The notes below the pieces were generated by a model that worked only from the letters and a program-made list of their open reading frames with translations, did no database searches and was not told where the DNA came from. Position numbers and translations under genes: made by a program. A stretch of DNA of 25,343 nt from Candidatus Magasanikiibacteriota bacterium. GTDB lineage: Bacteria > Patescibacteriota > Patescibacteriia > Magasanikbacterales > GWA2-37-8. Position 1 is the stretch's first letter. Every line of letters starts with the position of its first letter. The stretch covers positions 1 through 25,343 of the forward strand of contig CAINUM010000019.1 in assembly GCA_903853785.1 (NCBI GenBank), in the 5' to 3' direction. Below are positions 7,362-14,974 of the stretch, piece by piece.

Positions 7362-7391
7362 AATCCTCCAATTCAATTGGGGGATTTTTTA
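7362..7391 (+). terminator. Rho-independent terminator of the ribosomal operon
   Basis: A stem pairs AATCCTCCAA (7362-7371) with TTGGGGGATT (7377-7386), one G-U pair, loop TTCAA. It is followed by an unbroken T run (7385-7390). It lies directly after rpsI. Confidence 0.92.
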
Positions 7392-7392
7392 T

Positions 7393-7421
7393 TTGATAAT
7401 GATAAATTTGTGTGTTAGGCT
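7393..7421 (+). promoter_or_regulatory. Promoter of the small Cys-rich gene (extended -10)
   Basis: A -35 box TTGATA (7393-7398), a 17-base spacer and a -10 box TAGGCT (7416-7421), preceded by TGT to make TGTTAGGCT. The -10 hexamer is a weak match, but the TG extension recurs at other promoters in the window. The 5' leader is ~25 bases and contains GGGGGTGTG, a Shine-Dalgarno-like run (7441-7449). Confidence 0.4.
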
Positions 7422-7451
7422 ACATGCAGAGATTTCTTTTGGGGGTGTGTG

Positions 7452-7688
7452 ATGCCAGATAAATTGAATCGTCCGCTTGTGTCTGATAGTTTCTCGTGTG
7501 TCAATCATGAGCGCACCATGTCACTTGGTGATTGTTTGGATTGCTTCAGAAACGCAAATGCGTTTGTCGACAAAACGTCGCCTTGTTGCGAATGTGCACA
7601 GGGTGCGTCGAATCGGTACTGTTACGCACGCGGTCATCCGATCGCTGGCCAGGTCGTTCCCGTGAAGGATCCTAGCCTGGAGCGCTAA
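7452..7688 (+). CDS. Small Cys-rich protein, probable zinc binder, in a GC-rich island
   Basis: A 78-residue protein that I do not recognise. It has seven cysteines (16, 28, 31, 45, 46, 48, 57) plus H19 and H62: CVNH, then CLDC, then CCEC, then C. The spacing suggests two zinc knuckles. The ATG at 7452 follows GGGGGTGTGTG; a GTG at 7449 is also possible. The surrounding 300 bases (7441-7740) are about 52% G+C by my count, far above the flanking genes, and several frames are open by chance because of this. I favour this frame because of the Cys pairs, the Shine-Dalgarno-like run and the hairpins just after the stop. It stands alone between two terminators with its own promoter. It could instead be a structured RNA. 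Confidence 0.5.
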   Translation: MPDKLNRPLVSDSFSCVNHERTMSLGDCLDCFRNANAFVDKTSPCCECAQGASNRYCYARGHPIAGQVVPVKDPSLER

Positions 7689-7710
7689 TTGGCGAACCAG
7701 AACGGTAAAC

Positions 7711-7734
7711 GGGCGACCACCATAAGTGTCGCCC
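7711..7734 (+). other. Hairpin downstream of the Cys-rich gene
   Basis: GGGCGAC (7711-7717) pairs with GTCGCCC (7728-7734), a 7-bp GC-rich stem with a 10-base loop. It lies 23 bases after the stop codon and 10 bases before the terminator stem. It has no T run of its own, so it looks like a 3' stabilising hairpin or part of an RNA structure. Confidence 0.6.
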
Positions 7735-7743
7735 AATAACAAG

Positions 7744-7768
7744 AAATCTGATTTTGATCAGGTTTTTT
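7744..7768 (+). terminator. Rho-independent terminator after the Cys-rich gene
   Basis: AAATCTGAT (7744-7752) pairs with ATCAGGTTT (7757-7765), one G-U pair, loop TTTG. A T run follows at 7763-7768. It isolates the small gene from the glycan operon. Confidence 0.85.
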
Positions 7769-7773
7769 GTTTG

Positions 7774-7802
7774 TTGATCTTAGAGGTGTTTTAAGGTAAA
7801 AT
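7774..7802 (+). promoter_or_regulatory. Promoter of the glycan operon
   Basis: A -35 box TTGATC (7774-7779), a 17-base spacer and a -10 box TAAAAT (7797-7802). Transcription would start near 7809, about 18 bases before the ATG at 7827. An ATG at 7810 would lie almost at the 5' end of the transcript. Confidence 0.55.
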
Positions 7803-7826
7803 AAGTGTAATGTTAATAATATTATT

Positions 7827-8498
7827 ATGATTGAATCATTACGAGCCTCACAAGACGCACAAGTTGTCAGTTTGGTTGAAAGAAGAAATTTGGAGATCAC
7901 TAGAATGTTACATGATTTACATTCTGATGTAATTACAATAAAAAATGATTTGGATAGAGAATACGCCGAATTGAAGGAGTTGATTCGTTTGCCTTTTCTA
8001 GAAGAAACAAGTATGGGAGAAAATGTAGTTGATTTTCAAGCTTTTAAAAACAATAAACAGAAGCTGCAACAAAATGACGCTGTTGCAAGTCAAAGTGACG
8101 TGGCTCATAAGATTTATAATTTAATTAGCCGCACTAAATATAACATGTTATTTTTGTATGAAACAAAATTTATGCCAATTATGGAGGCTTCTCATGTCTT
8201 AAGTGTGTCTGAAATAAATTATGATTTTAAGTCTGAAGATTTCAAAAAATTTAGTGATAATGAATTCGCTGATAATCCTGCTTTTATTTCTTTAAGTTAT
8301 TTCATTCCTTCTTTTGTAGAGTATTTGGCCGAGTCAGCTTCTGAGTTTGAATCCGCGATTGATTTGATAAGAGATAAATCCTTGGATTCAGTGCAGTTAA
8401 AAAAATTACTCTGTCAACTTCGTGATGATTTGCAGAGTGGACTTAAAAATTCCGAATATTTCCTTGAAAATATTGATAAAAATAAATCACTCAAATGA
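7827..8498 (+). CDS. Unknown protein, first gene of the glycan operon
   Basis: A 223-residue soluble protein that I do not recognise. No signal peptide or membrane helix is apparent. Residues ~10-55 are rich in charged residues and leucines in a pattern that could form a coiled coil. A polar linker follows (~65-90), then a helical-looking region (~92-215). It is acidic overall. The stop overlaps the flippase start in an ATGA, so it is translationally coupled to the export machinery. That suggests a role tied to the glycan pathway, such as a scaffold or regulator, but no catalytic motif supports a specific function. The start is fixed by the promoter at 7774-7802. Confidence 0.75.
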   Translation: MIESLRASQDAQVVSLVERRNLEITRMLHDLHSDVITIKNDLDREYAELKELIRLPFLEETSMGENVVDFQAFKNNKQKLQQNDAVASQSDVAHKIYNLISRTKYNMLFLYETKFMPIMEASHVLSVSEINYDFKSEDFKKFSDNEFADNPAFISLSYFIPSFVEYLAESASEFESAIDLIRDKSLDSVQLKKLLCQLRDDLQSGLKNSEYFLENIDKNKSLK

Positions 8499-9943
8499 AG
8501 GTTTTTACCATTACACAAAATACTTCTTTTTTAACAGCCGCCTCTATTTTACAAAAGGTTATTTCTTTTGTATATTTTACTATTATTGCTAGAATTATTG
8601 GAGTGGAAAATACCGGTGTATATTTTTTTGCCATTACTTTTACTGCAATTTTTACAGTAATTGCAGACTTTGGTATGGGACCAGTTTTAACTAGAGAAGT
8701 AGCACGCTATCCAGAAAAAACACAAGAATATTTACATACTGCTTTTTGGTCGAAAGTAATGTTTGGGTTGATAAGTTATGGTTTAGTAATTTTTTTTGTT
8801 AATGTTTTTAATTATCCAGATTTGACGATATTACTAGTAAGTATCTCAGGTGTAACCATGTTTTTTGATAATTTACATGCCGCTTTTTATGCAGTTTTTA
8901 GAGCAAGAAAAAATTTAATTTTTGAATCTATCGGTATTGTTGTTTCGCAGGCCATCACTTTAATAATTGGATCATTGGCGTTGTTTAACCATTGGCATTT
9001 ATACTGGTTAATTTTAGCATATACTATTCCCGCAATTTTAAATTTTATTTTTTCAGCAATATTTCTTAGAAAAATATATTCTTTAAAATATTATTTTTCT
9101 TTTGACTCTAAAATATTTAAAATGTTTTTAGGTTTCGCTTTGCCGTTTGCTTTAGCCGGGATTATCGGGCGTTTATATTCGTATAGTGATTCGTTGTTGA
9201 TGTCCAAGATGCTCTCTGCTCAAGAGTTGGGGTGGTGGAGTGTTCCGTACAAAATTACCTTTGCATTTCAGTTTGTACCGGTGGCCTTATCTGCGAGTGT
9301 CTATCCGGTGATGAGTGCTCTGTTCATTACTCAAAAGGATAAAATTGGTTATTTATTTTTAAAATCTTGGCGCTATTTATTTACAATTGTTTTTCCTATT
9401 TCTTTTGGTTTAATATCTTTAGCGACGCCGATAATAATCAAGCTTTATAAACCGCAGTTTGCTCCAGCTATTCCTGTTTTAAGGATATTAATGATTAGTT
9501 TAATTTTTGGATATCTTAGTTTTATTACTGGAGCCACTTTAAACGCAAGCAATCGACAAAAAACACAGACATCTTTATTGGCCTTTGCTTTGGTAGTAAA
9601 TATTACCGCCAATTTAATATTATTGCCAAAAATCGGTATCATGGGCGCTGCTTTTGCAGCACTGTTAAGTAATATAATTTTAAGCGTAGGAGGTTTTTGG
9701 TTTTGTCGATCTATAATTTCAATAGATATACGATTGTTGTTTAAATATTTTAATCAAACTTTTTGGCCGGCTTTAATAATCGCAATTCTAGCTTATTATT
9801 TATCTTTTAAAATTAGCTTTATCATTATAATACCGTCAGTGGCTATATTGTATGGACTATTACTGTTTGTTTCAGGGGGTGTAGATAAAGATTTAATAGT
9901 AAAATTTTATAATAAAATTCTTGATTCTAGAAAAGTAATATGA
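8495..9943 (+). CDS. Wzx-type polysaccharide flippase (MOP superfamily)
   Basis: A 482-residue protein of about 12-14 membrane helices. It opens with NTSFLTAASILQKVISFVYF and TIIARIIGVENTGVYFFAIT, the usual start of oligosaccharide flippases. ADFGMGPVLTREVAR follows, typical of helix 2-3. A second half begins near residue 205 (FLGFALPFALAGIIGRLYSYSD), matching the two-bundle fold. These proteins flip lipid-linked glycan across the inner membrane. It is coupled by ATGA overlaps to the gene before and the glycosyltransferase after. The specific sugar substrate cannot be read from sequence. Confidence 0.92.
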   Translation: MKVFTITQNTSFLTAASILQKVISFVYFTIIARIIGVENTGVYFFAITFTAIFTVIADFGMGPVLTREVARYPEKTQEYLHTAFWSKVMFGLISYGLVIFFVNVFNYPDLTILLVSISGVTMFFDNLHAAFYAVFRARKNLIFESIGIVVSQAITLIIGSLALFNHWHLYWLILAYTIPAILNFIFSAIFLRKIYSLKYYFSFDSKIFKMFLGFALPFALAGIIGRLYSYSDSLLMSKMLSAQELGWWSVPYKITFAFQFVPVALSASVYPVMSALFITQKDKIGYLFLKSWRYLFTIVFPISFGLISLATPIIIKLYKPQFAPAIPVLRILMISLIFGYLSFITGATLNASNRQKTQTSLLAFALVVNITANLILLPKIGIMGAAFAALLSNIILSVGGFWFCRSIISIDIRLLFKYFNQTFWPALIIAILAYYLSFKISFIIIIPSVAILYGLLLFVSGGVDKDLIVKFYNKILDSRKVI

Positions 9944-11058
9944 AAAAATTAATTATCACTTTAGAATACCCTCCACAAATTGGCGGTATATCCACCTATG
10001 TTTATAATTTAGTATCTCATTTACCAGCAAATGAAACAGTGGTCTATGCTCCTAAACACAAAGATCAAAATGCATTTGATATAAAAAATCCTTGGAAAAC
10101 TTATCGTTTAAATCCTTATTGGGGTTTTGTTTGGCCAAAGTGGTTGCGTTTATTTTTTCAAATTACCACCTTGGTAAATCAAGAAAAAATTGAAATGCTG
10201 TATGTAAATCATGTTTTACCGGTTGGTTATGTTGCGTATTTAGTAAAGAAATTTAAAAAAATACCATTCACTTTGTTTTTACACGGAACTGATATTGCAG
10301 TAGCGGTGGCTAACAAAAGCAAAAGAAAAAAATTTATAATGCTTTGTAGAGAAGCAAAGACGGTAGTTGTAAATAGTGATTTTCTAAAAAATAAATTACT
10401 AGAGATTGTAGAAAAACTAGAAGATGTTCGAGTAGTATATCCTTGTCCAAGTGATTTGTATTTTGATACTCCGGTAGACGATTTAGAAATTGTGGCATTA
10501 AAATCGAGATTAGCTCTTAGTGGTAAAAGAGTGATACTAACGGTAGCCCGAATGGTAGAAGGAAAAGGTTTTCCTCATATGGTTCGAATGTTGCCTGAAA
10601 TTTTGAAAAAATTTCCTAATTTAGTTTGGTTAGTTATTGGTGATGGTCCAAAAAATAGAGAAGTTTTTGAAATGGTCAGAAAAAATTCATTGCAAAATGT
10701 TGTGCGTTTTTTGGGTAAAGTTGATCCCCAAGAATTACAAAAATATTATCATTTAGCTGATTTGTTTGTATTGTTGACCCACAAAGACGAGAATAGAGAA
10801 GAGGGTTGGGGAACAGTATTTCTTGAAGCAGCCGCCTGCGGTTTGCCTGTAGTGGCTGGAAGAGTAGGAGGGGTTGAGGAGGCGGTTTTAGACGGTCAGA
10901 CTGGTGTAGTAGTTGAAGTATATCAGGATCAAAGTGTGATTCCTGCTATTATTGGTGTATTGTCGGATCAAGAATTTTCCAAACAATTGGGTAAAGCGGG
11001 TAAAGAACGAGTAAGTGAATATTTCCGCTGGAGTAATGAAGTTTTAAAATTATTATGA
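9940..11058 (+). CDS. GT4-family glycosyltransferase
   Basis: A retaining glycosyltransferase with the GT-B fold, 372 residues. The N-terminal domain has LEYPPQIGGISTYVYNL (glycine-rich acceptor loop, residues ~8-24) and HGTDIA. The C-terminal nucleotide-sugar domain starts near residue 195 (RVILTVARMVEGKGF) and has VIGDGP at ~232. The E-x7-E donor-binding motif is E288 to E296 within GWGTVFLEAAACGLPVV, followed by GRVGGVEEAVLDGQTG. It likely adds a sugar to the lipid-linked intermediate on the cytoplasmic face. ATGA overlaps tie it to the flippase and to the next glycosyltransferase. Confidence 0.94.
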   Translation: MKKLIITLEYPPQIGGISTYVYNLVSHLPANETVVYAPKHKDQNAFDIKNPWKTYRLNPYWGFVWPKWLRLFFQITTLVNQEKIEMLYVNHVLPVGYVAYLVKKFKKIPFTLFLHGTDIAVAVANKSKRKKFIMLCREAKTVVVNSDFLKNKLLEIVEKLEDVRVVYPCPSDLYFDTPVDDLEIVALKSRLALSGKRVILTVARMVEGKGFPHMVRMLPEILKKFPNLVWLVIGDGPKNREVFEMVRKNSLQNVVRFLGKVDPQELQKYYHLADLFVLLTHKDENREEGWGTVFLEAAACGLPVVAGRVGGVEEAVLDGQTGVVVEVYQDQSVIPAIIGVLSDQEFSKQLGKAGKERVSEYFRWSNEVLKLL

Positions 11059-11774
11059 AAGATTTAATCAGTGTAATTATTCCTGTATATAATCATGCGC
11101 ACACGCTCGAGAAATGTTTGGGTACGGTAGCACGGCAGTCTCACAATCAGGCTCTGGAGTTAATAATAGTGAATGACGGCAGTACTGATAATTTTCAAGA
11201 AAGTTTGGAAGATGTTTTATCGAAATTTCCTAATATTAAGGCGTTGAATCCGATAGTAATAAGCCAGCCAAACCTTGGTGCTCCAACGGCACGAAATCGT
11301 GGTTTTAAAGAGGCCAATGGCGAGTATGTGATATTTGTTGACGCAGATACTATCTGCCATCCACAGATGATTGAAACTATGAAGATTGGTTTAGAACAAA
11401 ATCCACAGGCCAGTTACGTTTATTGTCAATTTCGTTTTGGGTGGAAGAAAATGAAGAGTCATTTTTTTGATAAAGACCTTTTGAAACAGAATAATTACAT
11501 CGATGTGACTTCTTTAGTTCGTGCCAAAGATTTTGTACTGTTTGATGAAAGCTTAAAACGTTTTCAGGATTGGGACTTGTGGTTAACGATGATGGAGCAA
11601 AACAAGATTGGTTATTTAATTCCAAAAGTTTTGTATAAAAAAATAGTAGGTAATAGACAGGGGATTAGTAGTTGGCTGCCAAGTTGTTTTTATAAATTAC
11701 CTTGGAAAACAAAAAAAATAAAAGAATATGAAGCGGCAAAAAAAATAATCTTAATAAAACACGATCTTATATAA
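11055..11774 (+). CDS. GT2-family glycosyltransferase
   Basis: An inverting glycosyltransferase with the GT-A fold, 239 residues. Motifs: SVIIPVYNHAHTLEKCL at the start, IIVNDGSTDN (residues ~37-46), NLGAPTARNRGF, the metal-binding D96-A-D98 in FVDADT, and RFQDWDLWL with the likely catalytic Asp at 171 or 173. It is on the short side for the family. The last residues, KHDLI, and the stop are encoded by the palindromic terminator at 11753-11788. The 3' end overlaps the convergent gene by 8 bases. Confidence 0.92.
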   Translation: MKDLISVIIPVYNHAHTLEKCLGTVARQSHNQALELIIVNDGSTDNFQESLEDVLSKFPNIKALNPIVISQPNLGAPTARNRGFKEANGEYVIFVDADTICHPQMIETMKIGLEQNPQASYVYCQFRFGWKKMKSHFFDKDLLKQNNYIDVTSLVRAKDFVLFDESLKRFQDWDLWLTMMEQNKIGYLIPKVLYKKIVGNRQGISSWLPSCFYKLPWKTKKIKEYEAAKKIILIKHDLI

Positions 11775-11788
11775 GATCGTGTTTTATT
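11753..11788. terminator. Bidirectional palindromic terminator shared by convergent genes
   Basis: A 36-base perfect palindrome whose left arm is AATAAAACACGATCTTAT and whose right arm is its exact reverse complement. On either strand the stem ends in a T-rich stretch. Both the plus-strand GT2 gene (stop 11772-11774) and the minus-strand Wzy-Nudix gene (stop 11767-11769) finish inside it. Confidence 0.88.
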
Positions 11789-13563
11789 TTATTTATAAAT
11801 TGTAGTAACTGATTATTTTTAACTATTTTTAAACAATCTTGCAAAGAATACCAGCGCGCCTCGGGGTTGGCTGGATCTTGCGACTGAAGTTCTGTTTCCG
11901 TAGTTTTAAACAAAAATATTGTATTTCTTTTAAATTTATATTTATTAATTCTTGTTTTTAACAAAAGCTCATTAAAATAGCCAAGTTCTTTGATATATTC
12001 TATATTTTTTAACCCGGTTTCTTCAAAAATTTCTCGTTTGGCCGCTTCTAAGGTAGTTTCATTTTTTTCTATTCCACCTTTTGGTAGTGACCACCAATCT
12101 TTGTTAGAATTATTTACTAATACAATTTTATGATCTTTGTTAATTATTATTCCACCAGCGGTTTTTTTGTATTTTAGTCCAAGTGGAGACAAAAGATTGA
12201 TAATTAACAAAATTCCAAATACATGGAATAGCGCCGGACTTGTAATATTAATAATTAAAAGTGCGATTAATATTGAAATTAATATATTACGATTATATTG
12301 ATATTTATTTTTAAAAGTTTTATAAAAAATACAGATTATTAGTGCTAACCAAGTTAGTAATCCGTAAAGTCCCATTTCAGTCCAAATTTCTAAATAACCC
12401 CAATCAAAATGTGGTGTAGTTATATCGGATTTAAATATTGGACTATATACAGTTACAGTATCTCCAAGGCCAGTTCCTAAAAATGGGTGATTTTTTATTT
12501 TTGCCAAAATTTTGGGTAAAAGTAAAAGTCGACTCAGAGAACTGTCCTCGATTTGAGGCCTCGTAATACTCTGCAATCTCAGTCCAAAAATTTCCAGACC
12601 AAAACTTTGACCACGAGTAGTAACAAAGTTGGTCACAGTAAGGATTAGGACAAATCCAGAAAATGTAGCGACGCAAACAACAAGCCAGCGTTTAAACTTT
12701 TCTTTAGAAAATTGAGCCAGTAGTCCTATTACTAAAGCTACAACATAAATACGAGTAAGATTGTTTGCTAAAACAAATAATAAACAAAATAAGATTGAAA
12801 TATTTAATTTAGTTATTATATTTTTTATTATGTCGCCTATAAAGTATAAGGCAAGAGGTATTATTAACAGGTGTTCATTTAATACTAAACGATAAAAATT
12901 CAGATTTAAATCAGTAATTTTTCCCAGCGCAACATCGCGATACCAGTGATAATAACTATCTTGTATAGTTATTAATCCGGAAGACAATCCTATTTGAGTT
13001 ATAAATATTAAAATCGCATTACCAAAAATAGCTGACACTATAGAGAGCAGGGCTAGTTTTCGGAAACGATCGGATAGCCAAAGATCCCAAAGCGGAAAGA
13101 AATATAATAAAAATAAATATGGTACAAAATCGGAAAATATTGCGGAACGTTCATGGTGCAAAAAAAATCCTCTCACCGCAGCTAATCCGGCTGTAGCTAT
13201 TAATAAAAATATCAGCCAGTGCTCAGACTTCAGCTCTTTAAAAAAACTAATTTTTTCCAAAGATAATTTTTTAATAAAATATATAGAAGTAGACACGACA
13301 AGCAGTGCAGTTCTCAGCGAGACAAAACCAAGCTTTAAATACCCACCAGATCCACCGAGTATAATTTCGCCGGCAATTATATACCAGCCACGTTCGTCAT
13401 TTTTTAAAATCCAAAAAATTGCTAAAATAAAAATTAACACCGAACAAATGGTGTTAATCGGATTTTGTACTAAAAGTGGAGTTTGAGGGCTAAAAAAATA
13501 CGAAAACAATCGAACCGCAAAATACAAAAATACAAATTTAGTAATTGTGGTTTTGGAGTTCAT
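11767..13563 (-). CDS. O-antigen ligase/polymerase-like membrane protein fused to a C-terminal Nudix hydrolase
   Basis: A 598-residue protein with two parts. Residues 1-~460 are a polytopic membrane protein with 11-12 helices. A large loop holds SSLSRLLLLPKIL and NHPFLGTGLGDTV (~341-370), then HFDWGYLEIWTEMGLYGLL (385-403), the hallmark of the Wzy_C/WaaL family that joins or polymerises lipid-linked glycans. After only ~8 residues, a complete Nudix domain begins (TAGGIIINKDHKIVLV, ~468). Its Nudix box is perfect: G496-x5-E502-x7-REIFEETGL (510-518). The frame is continuous. The gene is the last of the operon from 19863, with its start 7 bases after the fmt stop. The fusion is unusual; the Nudix substrate is unknown. 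Confidence 0.9.
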   Translation of the reverse strand: MNSKTTITKFVFLYFAVRLFSYFFSPQTPLLVQNPINTICSVLIFILAIFWILKNDERGWYIIAGEIILGGSGGYLKLGFVSLRTALLVVSTSIYFIKKLSLEKISFFKELKSEHWLIFLLIATAGLAAVRGFFLHHERSAIFSDFVPYLFLLYFFPLWDLWLSDRFRKLALLSIVSAIFGNAILIFITQIGLSSGLITIQDSYYHWYRDVALGKITDLNLNFYRLVLNEHLLIIPLALYFIGDIIKNIITKLNISILFCLLFVLANNLTRIYVVALVIGLLAQFSKEKFKRWLVVCVATFSGFVLILTVTNFVTTRGQSFGLEIFGLRLQSITRPQIEDSSLSRLLLLPKILAKIKNHPFLGTGLGDTVTVYSPIFKSDITTPHFDWGYLEIWTEMGLYGLLTWLALIICIFYKTFKNKYQYNRNILISILIALLIINITSPALFHVFGILLIINLLSPLGLKYKKTAGGIIINKDHKIVLVNNSNKDWWSLPKGGIEKNETTLEAAKREIFEETGLKNIEYIKELGYFNELLLKTRINKYKFKRNTIFLFKTTETELQSQDPANPEARWYSLQDCLKIVKNNQLLQFINKIKHDLI

Positions 13564-13570
13564 TGGTTAA

Positions 13571-14470
13571 TTATAAAATATTTTTAAAACCGTTTATAAA
13601 TTCCTTTGCAGACATTGGTTTTTTTCCTTCAAGCTGTATTGTTACAATTTCGATAGAGGTGCTTTGTCCACAACCGGCAAATAATTGATTTTGTTGCGCC
13701 GTTATTTTGCCCAGTTCAATTATTTTGTCAGCCAATTTTACTTCTAGGAGCTTTAATCGTTTACCGTTGTACTCTGTCCAAATTCCAGGCCAAGGAGTCA
13801 GTCCACGGTATAAGTTAAAAATTTGTTCTGCGGTTTTTTCCCAATATATTTTTCCATCGTCTCTGGTAAATTCTTTGCAGAAAGTCGCTTCTTCATGAAT
13901 TTGAACCTGAGGCATTATGTTGTTAGCAAGATAATCCTTGGCTGATATTATAAGCAACTCAGGAGCGATAGCCAACAGCTTGGCATTCAATGTCTCATAT
14001 GTATCTTGTGGATCAATTATTATTTTTTGTTGTCGCAATATGTCACCGTGATCCATTTTTTCATCCATCAGCATTATAGTTACACCAGTTTCTTTTTCTC
14101 CATTAATCAAAACAGATTGGATAGGGGAAGCCCCGCGATATTTTGGTAGTAATGAAGTATGGACATTTATCGATCCGCGTCTGGCTGTTTCTAATACAGA
14201 TTTTGGAATGAGCAGTCCGTATTGGCAAGTAATATTTAAATCAGCGACTTCTGAAAGGGAGTAGTTTTTTAAGGTTTCTGGCTGGTCTATTTTTAAATTA
14301 TATTTTTGAGCGATCAACTTTACTGGTGAAGCCTGGACTTCTTTTTTTCTTCCAACTGGACGATCGGGTTGGGTAATGACCATTTTAATATTAAATACAC
14401 CACTATTGATTAATGATTCTAAGACGTGTGCGGAAAAATAATAGGTTCCAAAATATACAACGGAAATCAT
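13571..14470 (-). CDS. fmt: Methionyl-tRNA formyltransferase
   Basis: Transfers a formyl group from 10-formyl-tetrahydrofolate to initiator Met-tRNA. It has 299 residues (E. coli 315). The catalytic triad is present: N102 and H104 in INVHTSLLPKYRGASPIQ, and D140 in MDEKMDHGDIL. The start MISVVYFGTYYFS matches the family's first strand and loop. The C-terminal OB-like domain begins near residue 205 (FTRDDGKIYWEKTAEQIFN) with RGLTPWPGIWTEYNGK. It starts two bases after the def stop, in the widely conserved def-fmt pair, and ends 7 bases before the Wzy-Nudix start. Confidence 0.96.
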   Translation of the reverse strand: MISVVYFGTYYFSAHVLESLINSGVFNIKMVITQPDRPVGRKKEVQASPVKLIAQKYNLKIDQPETLKNYSLSEVADLNITCQYGLLIPKSVLETARRGSINVHTSLLPKYRGASPIQSVLINGEKETGVTIMLMDEKMDHGDILRQQKIIIDPQDTYETLNAKLLAIAPELLIISAKDYLANNIMPQVQIHEEATFCKEFTRDDGKIYWEKTAEQIFNLYRGLTPWPGIWTEYNGKRLKLLEVKLADKIIELGKITAQQNQLFAGCGQSTSIEIVTIQLEGKKPMSAKEFINGFKNIL

Positions 14471-14472
14471 AA

Positions 14473-14973
14473 TTATAATTCTTGTTCGGAAGATTTAATT
14501 TTTTGTAATTTTCTAGCTTTTTCAATAAACAAAACCCCGTTAAGATGATCAACTTCGTGTTGTATAATTCGTGCGGGAAAATCTTTTACATCAAATTCAA
14601 TCTTATCTCCATGTTGATTGAGAGCTTGCACTTTTATTTTTGTGTATCGTTTTACTTCACCATAAATCATAGGTACAGACAAACAACCCTCGACATCCCA
14701 CGCTTTTGAAATTGACATTTTTTTCCAAACTGGATTTATCAAAATTAAATCCTCTTCGTTATTTAATGGAGAGAATTTTTTTGCTATCACACAGAGTTGT
14801 AGTGATTGACCAACTTGTGGTGCGGCAATTCCTACACCATCCTTTACATACATAGTTTCAACCATTCCTTTAATCAATTTTTTTATTTCAGGAGTGTTCA
14901 ATTCAGCGACTTTGAGGTCACGTCCTTTTTTATGTAATATTGGGTTAGGTTCCAAGGTAACTTCTAGTAGCAT
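14473..14973 (-). CDS. def: Peptide deformylase
   Basis: Removes the formyl group from nascent proteins. All three motifs are intact: GVGIAAPQVG (residues 46-55), EGCLS with metal ligand C97, and QHEVDHLNG with H139, E140 and H143. I use the ATG at 14973, which gives 166 residues and the typical N-terminus MLLEVTLEPNPILHKKG. The frame extends upstream to a TTG inside priA but without homology. The start follows the priA TAA by one base; fmt follows after two bases. Confidence 0.96.
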   Translation of the reverse strand: MLLEVTLEPNPILHKKGRDLKVAELNTPEIKKLIKGMVETMYVKDGVGIAAPQVGQSLQLCVIAKKFSPLNNEEDLILINPVWKKMSISKAWDVEGCLSVPMIYGEVKRYTKIKVQALNQHGDKIEFDVKDFPARIIQHEVDHLNGVLFIEKARKLQKIKSSEQEL

Positions 14974-14974
14974 A

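Noticed and set aside
7477..7742. Other open frames across the GC-rich island on both strands (7477-7665 plus, 7521-7742 minus)
   Set aside because: They arise because G+C-rich sequence has few stops. They lack the Cys-pair pattern and the start signal of the 7452 frame, and the minus-strand frame has no promoter or terminator of its own.
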